From: Pseudomonas sp. L5B5
GTDB lineage: Bacteria; Pseudomonadota; Gammaproteobacteria; Pseudomonadales; Pseudomonadaceae
DNA length: 64,000 nucleotides
NCBI RefSeq assembly: GCF_020520285.1
Contig: NZ_CP084742.1
Location: 6,559,501 to 6,623,500 of the forward strand
Direction of reading: 5' to 3'
Shown: piece by piece, positions 36,180 to 45,535 of the stretch
Layout of the letters: every line of letters begins with the position of its first letter
How positions within the stretch are numbered: position 1 is the stretch's first letter
Made by a program: the position numbers and the translations under genes
The notes under the pieces: model-generated
What the model saw: the letters and a program-made list of their open reading frames with translations, nothing else
Told to the model about the DNA's origin: nothing
Database searches by the model: none

Positions 36180-37784
36180 TTACATGCGGAACACGCCGAA
36201 ACGGCTCTGTTCGATAGGGGCGTTGAGGGACACGGACAACGCCAGGGCCAGCACTTCGCGGGTTTGCGCCGGGTCGATGACGCCGTCGTCCCACAGCCGT
36301 GCGCTGGAGTAGTAGGGGTGCCCCTGGTGCTCGTACTGATCGAGGATCGGTTGCTTGATCTGTGCTTCCTGGGCGGCGTCGAAGCCTTGCCCACTGCGCT
36401 CGGCCTGCTCGCGCTTGACCTGTACCAGCACGCCGGCAGCCTGCTCGGCGCCCATCACGCCGATCCGCGCATTGGGCCACATCCACAGGAAGCGTGGGTC
36501 GTAGGCGCGTCCGCACATGCCGTAGTTCCCGGCCCCGAAGCTGCCACCGATGATCACGGTGAATTTCGGCACCTGGGCGCAGGCCACTGCGGTCACCAGC
36601 TTGGCGCCGTGCTTGGCGATGCCGCCGGCCTCGTACTTCTGGCCGACCATGAACCCCGTGATGTTCTGCAGGAACAACAGCGGGATGCCACGTTGGCAGG
36701 CCAGCTCGATGAAGTGCGCGCCTTTTTGCGCCGCTTCGGCGAAGAGGATGCCGTTGTTGGCCAGGATCGCCACCGGGTAGCCATGCAGGTGGGCAAAACC
36801 GCACACCAGCGTGGTGCCGAACAGCGCCTTGAATTCATCGAACAGCGAACCGTCCACCAGGCGGGCGATGACTTCGCGTACATCGAACGGCTGCTTGGGG
36901 TCGGCCGGTACCACACCGTAGAGTTCGTCGCGGGCATACAGCGGGGCGATCGGCGTGCGTTGCTGCAACTGGCCCTGCTTGTGCCAGTTGAGGTTGGCCA
37001 CGCTGCGTCGAGCCAGGGCCAGGGCATGCTCGTCGCTTTCGGCGTAGTGGTCGGCGACCCCGGAGACCTTGCAGTGCACGTCGGCGCCGCCCAGGTCCTC
37101 GGCGCTCACCACCTCACCGGTAGCGGCTTTCACCAGGGGAGGGCCGGCGAGGAAGATGGTGGCTTGTTCGCGGACCATGATCGCTTCGTCGGCCATGGCG
37201 GGCACATAGGCACCACCGGCCGTGCAGGAGCCCATCACCACGGCGATCTGCGGGATGCCCTGGGCGCTCATGTTGGCCTGGTTGAAGAAGATCCGTCCGA
37301 AGTGCTCGCGATCCGGGAACACCTCGTCCTGGCGCGGCAGGTTGGCGCCGCCGGAATCCACCAGGTAGATGCAGGGCAGGCGGTTCTGCAGGGCGATGGT
37401 CTGTGCCCGCAGGTGCTTTTTCACGGTCAGTGGATAGTAGGAGCCGCCTTTGACCGTGGCATCGTTGGCCACGATCATGCATTCCACGCCTTCCACCCGG
37501 CCGATACCGGCGATCACCCCGGCGGCGGGCACGTCTTCGCCATAGACCTCATGGGCTGCCAGGGCGCTGATCTCGAGGAAGGGCGAGCCGACATCGAGCA
37601 GGCGGTTGATCCGCTCGCGAGGCAGCAGCTTGCCCCGTGAGGTGTGGCGTTCCTGGGCCTTGGCGCCGCCGCCTTGCTGGACCTGGGCCAGCAGGGTATG
37701 CAGGGCGTCGACCTGGGCCGCCATGGCGGCCGTGTTCTCCACGAACTCGGGCGATCTTGGATTGAGTTGGGACTTCAGAATCAT
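36180..37784 (-). CDS. liuB: Methylcrotonyl-CoA carboxylase carboxyltransferase (beta) subunit
   Basis: This 534-residue protein has the acyl-CoA carboxyltransferase tandem crotonase fold: [40 protein letters not shown] and [19 protein letters not shown]. It partners LiuD to form MCCase. It starts at 37784; an upstream in-frame start adds ten residues. The 105-base gap to liuA holds a repeat element. Confidence 0.95.
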   Translation of the reverse strand: MILKSQLNPRSPEFVENTAAMAAQVDALHTLLAQVQQGGGAKAQERHTSRGKLLPRERINRLLDVGSPFLEISALAAHEVYGEDVPAAGVIAGIGRVEGVECMIVANDATVKGGSYYPLTVKKHLRAQTIALQNRLPCIYLVDSGGANLPRQDEVFPDREHFGRIFFNQANMSAQGIPQIAVVMGSCTAGGAYVPAMADEAIMVREQATIFLAGPPLVKAATGEVVSAEDLGGADVHCKVSGVADHYAESDEHALALARRSVANLNWHKQGQLQQRTPIAPLYARDELYGVVPADPKQPFDVREVIARLVDGSLFDEFKALFGTTLVCGFAHLHGYPVAILANNGILFAEAAQKGAHFIELACQRGIPLLFLQNITGFMVGQKYEAGGIAKHGAKLVTAVACAQVPKFTVIIGGSFGAGNYGMCGRAYDPRFLWMWPNARIGVMGAEQAAGVLVQVKREQAERSGQGFDAAQEAQIKQPILDQYEHQGHPYYSSARLWDDGVIDPAQTREVLALALSVSLNAPIEQSRFGVFRM

Positions 37785-37798
37785 GGGAGGGCCTTCGG

Positions 37799-37887
37799 CA
37801 GCTTCAAGCGACAAGCTTCAAGCTGCAAGAATGGATCGGATGCCAGCCGCGTGTCCTTGCGGCTGGCAGCTTGCAACTGGCGGCTGT
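37799..37887. repeat. Short intergenic repeat between liuA and liuB
   Basis: It contains repeats of AAGCTTCAAGCTGCAAG-type sequence and an inner hairpin CCAGCCGC/GCGGCTGG. It resembles the 'gcttcaagc' class of pseudomonad intergenic repeats and lies inside the liu operon. Confidence 0.6.
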
Positions 37888-37889
37888 TC

Positions 37890-39053
37890 TTACTTGGTCT
37901 CGTTGAACAGCTCACGGCCGATCAGCATGCGACGGATTTCGCTGGTGCCGGCACCGATCTCGTAGAGCTTGGCGTCACGCAACAGGCGACCTGCGGGGAA
38001 CTCATTGATGTAGCCGTTGCCGCCCAGGATCTGGATTGCATCCAGGGCCATCTGGGTCGCGCGCTCGGCGCTGTAGAGGATCACCCCGGCGGCGTCCTTG
38101 CGGGTGGTCTCGCCACGTTCGCAGGCCTGGGCCACGGCGTACAGGTAGGCGCGACTCGCATTGAGCTGGGTGTACATGTCGGCGATCTTGCCCTGGATCA
38201 GCTGGAACTCGCCGATGCTCTGGCCGAACTGCTTGCGGTCGTGGATGTAGGGCACCACCAGGTCCATGCAGGCCTGCATGATCCCGGTCGGACCACCGGA
38301 GAGCACCACGCGCTCGTAGTCCAGGCCGCTCATCAGGACTCGGACCCCGCCGTTGAGCACGCCGAGGATATTTTCTTCCGGTACTTCGACGTCATCGAAG
38401 AACAGCTCGCACGTATTGGAGCCGCGCATGCCCAGCTTGTCGAACTTGTTGCTGCGGCTGAAGCCCTTCCAGTCGCGCTCGACGATGAACGCGGTGATGC
38501 CATGAGCACCCTTTTCCAGGTCGGTCTTGGCGTAGATCACGTAGGTGTTGGCATCCGGGCCGTTGGTGATCCAGGTCTTGCTGCCGTTGAGCACGAAGCG
38601 GTCGCCGCGCTTGTCGGCGCGCAACTTCATCGACACCACGTCGGAGCCCGCGTTGGGTTCGCTCATGGCCAGGGCACCGATGTGTTCGCCGCTGATCAGC
38701 TTGGGCAGGTACTTGTTCTTCTGCTCATGGCTGCCGTTACGGTTGATCTGGTTCACGCAGAGATTGGAGTGGGCGCCGTAGGACAGGGCCACCGAGGCCG
38801 AGGCGCGGCTGATTTCTTCCATGGCCACCACGTGAGCCAGGTAACCCAGGCCGGCACCGCCGTATTCTTCCGGGACGGTGATACCCAGCAGGCCCATGTC
38901 ACCGAACTTGCGCCACATGTCGGCGGGGAACAGGTTGTCGGCGTCGATCTGCGCCGCCCGGGGCGCCAGCTCCGCCTTGACGAAGGCCTGGACTTGCTGG
39001 CGCAGCATGTCGATGGTTTCACCGAGGGCGAAGTTCAGGGTCGGGTAACTCAT
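37890..39053 (-). CDS. liuA: Isovaleryl-CoA dehydrogenase
   Basis: This 387-residue flavin dehydrogenase oxidises isovaleryl-CoA to 3-methylcrotonyl-CoA. The acyl-CoA dehydrogenase signatures [18 protein letters not shown] and [13 protein letters not shown]...[15 protein letters not shown] are clear. The catalytic Glu of IVD lies near [12 protein letters not shown]. It is the first gene of the liuABCD operon, downstream of two LiuR-type palindromes. Confidence 0.96.
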   Translation of the reverse strand: MSYPTLNFALGETIDMLRQQVQAFVKAELAPRAAQIDADNLFPADMWRKFGDMGLLGITVPEEYGGAGLGYLAHVVAMEEISRASASVALSYGAHSNLCVNQINRNGSHEQKNKYLPKLISGEHIGALAMSEPNAGSDVVSMKLRADKRGDRFVLNGSKTWITNGPDANTYVIYAKTDLEKGAHGITAFIVERDWKGFSRSNKFDKLGMRGSNTCELFFDDVEVPEENILGVLNGGVRVLMSGLDYERVVLSGGPTGIMQACMDLVVPYIHDRKQFGQSIGEFQLIQGKIADMYTQLNASRAYLYAVAQACERGETTRKDAAGVILYSAERATQMALDAIQILGGNGYINEFPAGRLLRDAKLYEIGAGTSEIRRMLIGRELFNETK

Positions 39054-39124
39054 GGCGGGGCACCTTCAGAATTTGTTTTTATCGAGGGGTCGGGCGTGGA
39101 GAGCGGCGCTGCCAGGCTCTCACC

Positions 39125-39140
39125 TTTACGTTAACGTAAA
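39125..39140. promoter_or_regulatory. LiuR box 1, perfect palindrome
   Basis: TTTACGTTAACGTAAA is a perfect 16-base palindrome 72 bases upstream of liuA. It resembles the MerR-type LiuR motif described for gammaproteobacterial leucine regulons. Confidence 0.82.
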
Positions 39141-39167
39141 CCTGCGCCAGAGGACTGTCAATCGCCC

Positions 39168-39183
39168 TTTACGTAAACGTCAA
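39168..39183. promoter_or_regulatory. LiuR box 2, near-palindrome
   Basis: TTTACGTAAACGTCAA is an imperfect version of the same motif, 28 bases from box 1. It could serve the divergent ligase gene. Confidence 0.75.
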
Positions 39184-39195
39184 CTTGAGCGAATC

Positions 39196-39285
39196 TGTAG
39201 GCGCCGAGCTTGCTGGCGATGAAGGATCACGCGGTCGCATAGCGGCGCCGCGGCGCTCCAATCGCGGGCAAGCCTCGCTCCTACA
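39196..39285. repeat. REPIN (paired REP) upstream of the ligase gene
   Basis: The left arm starts TGTAGGCGCCGAGCTTGC and the right arm ends GCAAGCCTCGCTCCTACA; they are near-inverses. It is the same class as 12294-12368. It ends 22 bases before the ligase ATG and so lies in the 5' leader. Confidence 0.85.
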
Positions 39286-39306
39286 ATAAAGACAATAGGG
39301 GTCGTC

Positions 39307-41006
39307 ATGGAACACTCGGGCTCCCAGCCGGATCGTAGCTATACCCGTGGTACGCAAGACCGTGCCTTGCTGGCGCTGACCATTGGCCAGGCCTTCGACA
39401 GCACCGTTGCGGCCCATCCCCAGGGCGAGGCCCTGGTGGTTCGTCATCAGCAACTGCGCTACACCTGGCGGCAACTGCGCGAGGCGGTGGACCTGCATGC
39501 CAGGGCCATGCTGGCCCTGGGGCTCAAGACCGGCGATCGCCTGGGTATCTGGGCCCCAATTGCGCCCAGTGGTGCATCGCCCAGTTCGCCAGTGCCAAGA
39601 TCGGCGTGATCCTGGTGAACATCAACCCGGCCTATCGCGCCTCCGAACTGGAGTACGTGCTCAAGCAGTCCGGCTGCCAATGGCTGATCTGTGCCGGGGC
39701 CTTCAAGACCTCCGATTACCACGTCATGCTCCAGGGGCTGCTGCCGGAACTGGCCGAGCAGTCCATCGGCCAGTTGCACAGCCAGCTGTTGCCAGAGTTG
39801 CGTGGAGTGATCAGCCTGGACGCCCGGCCACCGTCGGGTTTCCTGCCCTGGTCGCAGCTTGGCGACCTGGCCGCCGGCACCAGCGCCGAGCAATTGCAGG
39901 CCCGCCAGGACAGCCTGGATTTCGACCAGCCGGTGAATATCCAGTACACCTCTGGCACCACCGGCTTCCCCAAGGGCGCGACCCTGAGCCACTACAACAT
40001 CCTCAACAACGGCTACATGGTTGGCCAGAGCCTGGGCCTCACGGCCAATGACCGGCTGGTGATCCCGGTGCCGCTGTACCACTGTTTCGGCATGGTCATG
40101 GGCAACCTGGGCTGTATCACCCATGGCACCACCATGATCTACCCCAGCGATGCCTTCGATCCGCTGCTGACCCTGAGCGCCGTGGCCGAAGAACGGGCCA
40201 CCGGCCTGTACGGGGTACCGACCATGTTCATCGCCATGCTCGATCAGCCTCGGCGCAGCGAGTTCGATCTGTCGAGCCTGCGCACCGGGATCATGGCTGG
40301 GGCGACTTGCCCGATCGAAGTGATGCGCCGGGTGATCAGCGAGATGCACATGAACGAGGTGCAGATCGCCTATGGCATGACCGAGACCAGCCCGGTATCG
40401 CTGCAGACCGGCCCGGCCGATGACCTGGAGTTGCGGGTGACCACCGTGGGCCGGACCCAGCCGCACCTGGAAAGCAAGATCATCGACGAGGCCGGCAGTG
40501 TGGTGCCGCGTGGCACCATCGGTGAACTCTGTACCCGGGGCTACAGCGTCATGCTTGGCTACTGGAACAACCCGCAGGGCACCCGGGAGTCCATCGACCA
40601 GGCCGGCTGGATGCATACCGGCGACCTGGCCACCATGAACGATCAGGGGTACGTGTGCATCGCCGGGCGCAACAAGGACATGATCATCCGGGGTGGCGAG
40701 AACATCTATCCGCGGGAGCTGGAAGAGTTTTTCTTCACGCACCCGGCGGTGGCCGATGTGCAGGTGGTGGGCATCCCCTGTGCCCGTTATGGCGAGGAAA
40801 TCGTGGCCTGGATCAAGTTCCATCCCGGGCATTCGGCGAGCGAACTGGAGCTGCAGGCCTGGTGCAAGGAGCGCATCGCGCACTTCAAGACACCGCGTTA
40901 CTTCAAGTTCGTCGAAGAGTTCCCGATGACCGTTACCGGCAAGATCCAGAAGTTTCGCATGCGTGAAATCAGCGTCGAAGAGCTGGGCGAGCACCTGGGT
41001 AGATGA
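39307..41006 (+). pseudogene. AMP-forming acyl-CoA ligase, frameshifted
   Basis: Two consecutive frames encode one ~566-residue ligase. The first reads [12 protein letters not shown] to GIWAP; the second resumes as [19 protein letters not shown]... when one base is added. The break is in a CCCC run (39554-39557), where a fifth C restores the frame. The second part has the AMP-binding signature ([18 protein letters not shown]), [14 protein letters not shown], and the C-terminal [10 protein letters not shown]. It is a medium/branched fatty-acyl-CoA synthetase type, divergent from liuA and probably in the LiuR regulon. It is either a real inactivating mutation or a sequencing error. The downstream frame could start at ATG 39606. 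Confidence 0.85.
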
Positions 41007-41089
41007 TGAGTGTCCAGAGGGGTGTGCATCGGTTCCGGTGCACGCGCCAGGGCGGGAAGGGCAGGCAAACCAGGAAAGGCAGGAAGCAC

Positions 41090-41117
41090 AAAGGGGAGCC
41101 GAAGCTCCCCTTTAATT
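41090..41117. terminator. Terminator of CrcY-type sRNA, also downstream of the ligase
   Basis: A ten-base stem (AAAGGGGAGC/GCTCCCCTTT) with a tetraloop (TTCG on the minus strand) is followed by T-rich sequence on both sides. Confidence 0.85.
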
Positions 41118-41465
41118 TGTCGTTGCGTGCTCTTTTTTTATTATTGAAGGGCGGCCTGTTGTTGTTTTTGTCGACCGTGGCCCTTTACCGCTGTTTTGGG
41201 CGATCCCCATCCGGGATCAAGAGCAAACGTATTTTTTTGAGCGCTGATTCAATGTGTCGCCAGGGCGATCCAACCGGTTCGGGAGCTACCTGAAGGGTAG
41301 TTTTATTATTCTCTGACCGATTGCGGATGACTCTTGCAAGCCGTCCCGCACACTACACCTTCTCCAAAAAAATCTGTTAGCTGCGTCTCTGCCGTGTTGT
41401 TCTTGTTATGTCAGAGTCGTTTCGTCTTATTTTTATTAGGTTTGCTGCTTTTTATTCTTGTTATG
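41090..41465 (-). ncRNA. crcY: CrcY/CrcZ-type small RNA that sequesters Hfq-Crc
   Basis: A minus-strand RNA of about 375 nt starts near 41465 from a sigma-54 promoter. It contains at least six A-rich Hfq/Crc-binding (CA-motif) stretches: about 41449-41464, 41423-41440, 41392-41409, 41300-41313, 41155-41172 (AAAAACAACAACAGG) and 41130-41146. It ends CGCAACGAC...GGGGAGCTTCGGCTCCCC. The layout matches CrcZ/CrcY, which relieve carbon catabolite repression when CbrAB is active. In P. putida, crcY lies beside the HMG-CoA lyase gene (recalled from literature), exactly as here next to liuE. Confidence 0.88.
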
Positions 41466-41476
41466 CCATAGAGATA

Positions 41477-41491
41477 GCAGAAGCCGTGCCA
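41477..41491 (-). promoter_or_regulatory. Sigma-54 promoter of the CrcY-type sRNA
   Basis: On the minus strand TGGCAC-N5-CTGC has the exact GG/GC spacing of the -24/-12 consensus. The predicted start is about 41465. Confidence 0.88.
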
Positions 41492-41573
41492 ACTTTTTAA
41501 AATCCTTTAAAATCAATGGCTTGAAATTTTGTAGGACAATCTGTTCTGCAAAAAAATCGACAAACTGTTTCCG

Positions 41574-41613
41574 TGTTACTCGTTCCCGCCCCATTCCAGA
41601 GCGGCCGGTAACA
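41574..41613. promoter_or_regulatory. Candidate CbrB upstream activating half-sites
   Basis: TGTTAC (41574-41579) and GTAACA (41608-41613) are inverse half-sites like those described for CbrB, 110-150 bases upstream of the sRNA start. The 28-base spacing is longer than I recall for known sites. Confidence 0.5.
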
Positions 41614-41632
41614 CACCGGCCGCACAGTATGG

Positions 41633-42532
41633 CTAACCGGCACTTCGCGCCTTGGCCACGCGCGAGCCGGTGGGGCGGCCCAGGACGCGGCTGATCCGGT
41701 TTCCGGCCTCGACCAGGCGCTCCAGGTCGATACCGGTGTGGATGCCCAGGCCATTGAGCAGGTACAGCACGTCTTCGGTGGCCACGTTACCGCTGGCGCC
41801 CTTGGCATAGGGGCAGCCGCCCAGGCCGGCGACGGAGCTGTCGAACACCGCGATGCCTTCTTGCAGGCTGGCGTAGATATTGGCCAGGGCCTGGCCGTAG
41901 GTGTCGTGGAAGTGCCCGGCGAGCTTGTCCCGGGGTACCTGGGCGCCGACCACCTCGAACATCCGGCGGGTGGCGCCGGCGGTGCCGGTGCCGATGGTGT
42001 CGCCCAGGGACACCTCGTAGCAGCCCATGGCGTACAGCTCGCGGGCTACCGCGGCGACTTGCTCCGGGGCCACCTCGCCTTCGTAGGGGCAGCCCAGCAC
42101 GCAGGACACGTAGCCGCGCACGCTGATGCCATGCTGCCGGGCTGATTCCATGATCGGTGCGAAGCGCGCCAGGCTTTCACTGATGGAGCAGTTGATGTTG
42201 CGCTGGGAGAAGGCTTCGGAGGCTGCGGCGAACACTGCCACTTCCTTGACCCCGGCCGCCAGCGCATCCTCGAAGCCTCTCAGGTTGGGTGCCAGGGCGC
42301 CGTAGATCACTCCCGGCTTGCGCTGGATGCGGGCGAACACTTCGGCCGAGCCGGCCATCTGCGGTACCCACTTGGGCGAAACGAAGCTGCCGACTTCTAT
42401 ATAGCCAAGGCCCGCTTCGGTCAGGGCATCCACCAGGCGAACCTTGTCGTCGACGCTGATGGGCTGGGCTTCGTTTTGCAGGCCGTCGCGCGGGCCGACT
42501 TCGACCAGGCGTACATGGCTGGGGAGGGACAT
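41633..42532 (-). CDS. liuE: Hydroxymethylglutaryl-CoA lyase
   Basis: This 299-residue TIM-barrel enzyme has the signatures [27 protein letters not shown] and [21 protein letters not shown] (catalytic Cys and metal site). It cleaves HMG-CoA to acetoacetate and acetyl-CoA, the last liu step. The ATG at 42532 follows AAGGTGA. A GC-rich hairpin (41601-41623) lies just after the stop. liuR is 59 bases upstream on the same strand. It is separated from liuABCD by the ligase gene and the sRNA. Confidence 0.96.
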   Translation of the reverse strand: MSLPSHVRLVEVGPRDGLQNEAQPISVDDKVRLVDALTEAGLGYIEVGSFVSPKWVPQMAGSAEVFARIQRKPGVIYGALAPNLRGFEDALAAGVKEVAVFAAASEAFSQRNINCSISESLARFAPIMESARQHGISVRGYVSCVLGCPYEGEVAPEQVAAVARELYAMGCYEVSLGDTIGTGTAGATRRMFEVVGAQVPRDKLAGHFHDTYGQALANIYASLQEGIAVFDSSVAGLGGCPYAKGASGNVATEDVLYLLNGLGIHTGIDLERLVEAGNRISRVLGRPTGSRVAKARSAG

Positions 42533-42591
42533 GGGGTTCACCTTCTTTCAAGTGATGGCGGGTGCCGTCGCAGGCCACATGGCCGCTGGCG

Positions 42592-42996
42592 TCAGGGGGC
42601 GGTGCTGTTCTGGTTCTGGATCGTCTGCTGCAGCGCCTGGGTGCAGCGCTCCTCGGCCGTGTCCAGTTCCAGCTTCATCTGTTCGATATCCAGCAACTGC
42701 TGTTCGAGCTGTTCACGGCGCTCGGTGATCTTGGCCAGCATGCTGTGCAGTTGCTTGAGGTTGCCGCTGGAGGGATCGTAGAGCTCGATCAGTTCACGGC
42801 ACTCGGCCAGGGAGAAACCGATGCGCTTGCCCCGCAGGATCAGTTTCAGGCTGACTTTGTCCCGTGGCGAGTAGATGCGTTCCTGGCCACGCCGCTCGGG
42901 TGCCAGCAGGCCCTGCTCCTCATAGAAGCGAATGGCCCGGGTGGTGATGTCGAGCTCGCGAGCGAGGTCGGAAATGCTGTAGGTCTGGCTGCTCAT
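42592..42996 (-). CDS. liuR: MerR-family regulator LiuR
   Basis: This 134-residue MerR protein has YSISDLARELDITTRAIRFY as HTH, the LLAPERRGQERIYSPRDKV wing and a C-terminal coiled-coil with no metal-binding cysteine array (two helices near REQLEQQLLDIEQMKLELD). LiuR regulates leucine degradation in Pseudomonas. A perfect LiuR-type palindrome lies 43 bases upstream of its start, implying autoregulation. liuE follows on the same strand. Confidence 0.93.
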   Translation of the reverse strand: MSSQTYSISDLARELDITTRAIRFYEEQGLLAPERRGQERIYSPRDKVSLKLILRGKRIGFSLAECRELIELYDPSSGNLKQLHSMLAKITERREQLEQQLLDIEQMKLELDTAEERCTQALQQTIQNQNSTAP

Positions 42997-43038
42997 GGAG
43001 GCGCTCGAGAGGGGACTTGGCGCTAAGCTAAAGGCAGG

Positions 43039-43054
43039 TTGACGTATACGTCAA
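43039..43054. promoter_or_regulatory. LiuR box 3, perfect palindrome
   Basis: TTGACGTATACGTCAA is a perfect 16-base palindrome in front of liuR. It shares the TTxACGTxxACGTxAA pattern with boxes 1 and 2. Confidence 0.85.
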
Positions 43055-43124
43055 GCAATCCCCTCGCGCCGGCGGCCCGGTTCCTGCCCGTAGCGCCAGG
43101 AGTGGGTTTGCCGGCTGCTGGAGC

Positions 43125-44060
43125 TCACACCGCTTGCCGGTCGAGTTTCTTCTCGTGGGCGGTGACCTGCTGGCACAACTCGATCATCTGCTCGCGCATC
43201 CAGCGGTTGGCCGGGTCCTGGTCGGTGCTTTCATGCCAATAGAGGTGGGTTTCCACCGGTGGCACGTCGTTGACCGGCAGGTTGAAGGCGTGCAGTTCGT
43301 GGCGCCGGGCAAACCGCTCCGGCACGGTCATGACCATGTCGGTCTGTTGCAGCACCAGGGAGGCCATCAGGTAATGCTGGGACCGCAGGGCGATCTTGCG
43401 CTGGATGCCCATCTTGCCCAGGGCCAGGTCGACATGGCCCAGGCCGCTGCGCCGGCTGGAAATGTGCACATGGGTGAGGGACAGATAGTCGTCCAGGGTG
43501 AACTTATCCTTGCCGGCAAGCGGGTGCCCCTTGCGCATGGCGCAGACGTAGCGGTCTTCCATGAGCTTGACGTGACGCACCTGGGGGTCGGTGTTCAACG
43601 GCGCATCCACGGCGAAGTCCAGGCGTCCGGCCGCCAGTTCCTTGGTGGTTTCCCGGCGCTTGGACAAGAAGCTCTCGATCACCACGGTGGGCGCCAGGCG
43701 CCGCAGGCGCTGGAACAGCTGCGGCAGGATCACCGCCTCGGTCAGGTCGGTCATGCTGATGCGGTAGGTCTTGGCGGCCTGCAAGGGGTTGAAGATCCGG
43801 CTTTCCTGGACCGAGACCCGCAGCAGCGACAGGGCGTTGCGCACCGGGCCGATGATGTTCTGCGCCATGGGGGTCGGCACCATGCCCTGGGCGGTCCTGA
43901 CGAACAGCGGATCGTTGAAGGTTTCGCGCAGGCGCGCCAGGGCATTGGACACCGCCGGTTGGGTGATGCCGACAATCTGGCCGGCGCGGGTCAGGTTGGC
44001 TTCGGTGTAGATCGCGTCGAAAACGATGAAGAGGTTGAGGTCGACCTTGCTCAGATTCAT
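43125..44060 (-). CDS. LysR-family transcriptional regulator
   Basis: This 311-residue protein begins MNLSKVDLNLFIVFDAIYTE. It has AGQIVGITQPAVSNALARLR as HTH and RETFNDPLFVRTAQGM, typical of the NodD/LeuO-like subgroup. It is divergent from an acyl-CoA dehydrogenase gene 202 bases away and may control it. The effector is unknown. Confidence 0.88.
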   Translation of the reverse strand: MNLSKVDLNLFIVFDAIYTEANLTRAGQIVGITQPAVSNALARLRETFNDPLFVRTAQGMVPTPMAQNIIGPVRNALSLLRVSVQESRIFNPLQAAKTYRISMTDLTEAVILPQLFQRLRRLAPTVVIESFLSKRRETTKELAAGRLDFAVDAPLNTDPQVRHVKLMEDRYVCAMRKGHPLAGKDKFTLDDYLSLTHVHISSRRSGLGHVDLALGKMGIQRKIALRSQHYLMASLVLQQTDMVMTVPERFARRHELHAFNLPVNDVPPVETHLYWHESTDQDPANRWMREQMIELCQQVTAHEKKLDRQAV

Positions 44061-44141
44061 GGCGCTGCACTCTTATTGTTGACCCCGGCGAGGGGGGCGT
44101 TAGGGCACGTGAGGGGGCGGCTCGCAAGCCTGCAGAATCAG

Positions 44142-44156
44142 CCGATCATATATCGG
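44142..44156. promoter_or_regulatory. Possible LysR operator
   Basis: CCGAT and ATCGG form a perfect inverted repeat with five bases between, in the LysR/acyl-CoA dehydrogenase divergent promoter. The rest of this 202-base region shows nothing clear. Confidence 0.4.
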
Positions 44157-44262
44157 TGATGAATGTTAATACACGCCGAGAATAGGCTAGGTAAATTTTC
44201 GTAGCTGAACTAGCATCGATTTCAGTCCCCCCACACCCGTTTTCACAGAGGTAGAGCTGCCC

Positions 44263-45495
44263 ATGGAATTCGCCTATTCCCCCAAGGTCCAGGAACTGCG
44301 TGAACGCGTCACCGCATTCATGGATGCCTATGTCTATCCGGCTGAAGCTGTCTTCGAGCGCCAGGTTGCCGAGGGTGACCGCTGGCAGCCGACCGCCATC
44401 ATGGAGGAGCTCAAACTCAAGGCCAAGGCTGAAGGGCTGTGGAATTTGTTTCTGCCCGAGTCGGAACTGGGGGCCGGCCTGACCAACCTGGAATACGCGC
44501 CGCTGGCGGAGATCATGGGGCGTTCCCTGCTTGGTCCGGAGCCGTTCAACTGCTCGGCCCCCGACACCGGCAACATGGAAGTGCTGGTGCGTTATGCCAA
44601 CGAAGAGCAGAAACAGCGCTGGTTGCAGCCGCTGCTGCGCGGCGAGATCCGTTCTGCCTTCGCCATGACCGAGCCGGACGTGGCTTCGTCCGACGCCACC
44701 AACATGGCGGCCCGGGCAGTGCGCCAGGGTGACGAGTGGGTGATCAACGGCAAGAAATGGTGGACCTCGGGCGCCTGCGATCCGCGCTGCAAGATCCTGA
44801 TCTTCATGGGCCTGAGCAATCCCGATGCACCGCGCCACCAGCAGCACTCGATGATCCTGGTGCCAGTGGATGCCCCCGGGGTGAAGATCGTCCGCCCATT
44901 GCCGGTCTTCGGTTATGACGACGCGCCCCATGGCCATGCCGAAGTGGTATTCGACAACGTTCGCGTGCCCTATGAAAACGTGCTGCTCGGTGAGGGCCGT
45001 GGCTTCGAGATCGCCCAGGGGCGCCTGGGCCCGGGCCGCATCCATCACTGCATGCGCTCGATCGGCATGGCCGAACGCGCCCTGGAGTTGATGTGCAAGC
45101 GTTCGGTGAGCCGTACCGCATTCGGCAAGCCGCTGGCGCGGCTGGGGGGCAACCTCGACAAGATCGCCGACTCGCGCATGGAAATCGACATGGCCCGCCT
45201 GCTGACCCTCAAGGCCGCCTACATGATGGACACTGCCGGTAACAAGGTGGCCAAGAGCGAGATCGCCCAGATCAAGGTGGTGGCACCGAACGTCGCCCTG
45301 CGGGTGATCGACCGGGCGATCCAGATCCATGGCGGGGCCGGGGTGTCCAACGACTTCCCGCTGGCCTACATGTATGCAATGCAGCGTACGCTGCGGCTGG
45401 CGGACGGTCCGGACGAGGTTCACCGGGCTGCGATCGGCAAGTACGAAATCGGTAAATATGTGCCCAGGGAACTTATGCGCAGCAGCGGACACTGA
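44263..45495 (+). CDS. Acyl-CoA dehydrogenase
   Basis: This 410-residue flavoprotein has [19 protein letters not shown], the [19 protein letters not shown] helix and the C-terminal [20 protein letters not shown]. It is nearest the ACAD10/11-like type rather than LiuA. The substrate is probably a branched or hydroxylated acyl-CoA (inference). It follows GAGGTAGAG and is divergent from a LysR gene. Confidence 0.9.
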   Translation: MEFAYSPKVQELRERVTAFMDAYVYPAEAVFERQVAEGDRWQPTAIMEELKLKAKAEGLWNLFLPESELGAGLTNLEYAPLAEIMGRSLLGPEPFNCSAPDTGNMEVLVRYANEEQKQRWLQPLLRGEIRSAFAMTEPDVASSDATNMAARAVRQGDEWVINGKKWWTSGACDPRCKILIFMGLSNPDAPRHQQHSMILVPVDAPGVKIVRPLPVFGYDDAPHGHAEVVFDNVRVPYENVLLGEGRGFEIAQGRLGPGRIHHCMRSIGMAERALELMCKRSVSRTAFGKPLARLGGNLDKIADSRMEIDMARLLTLKAAYMMDTAGNKVAKSEIAQIKVVAPNVALRVIDRAIQIHGGAGVSNDFPLAYMYAMQRTLRLADGPDEVHRAAIGKYEIGKYVPRELMRSSGH

Positions 45496-45535
45496 TCTCC
45501 AGCACCGCGGCCTGTCAGCAGGTCGCGGTTGTGGT

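Noticed and set aside
36163..36804. N-terminal extension of the liuC frame
   Set aside because: It overlaps liuB in another frame. The crotonase fold begins at the ATG at 36162.
41003..41293. A 96-codon ORF after the ligase gene
   Set aside because: It runs through the terminator and the sRNA. Its composition is unlike the genome's coding sequence.
41601..41623. GC-rich hairpin after liuE as a terminator
   Set aside because: The stem GCGGCCGG/CCGGCCGC is strong, but no T-run follows on the minus strand, and it overlaps a CbrB-like half-site, so its role is undecided.
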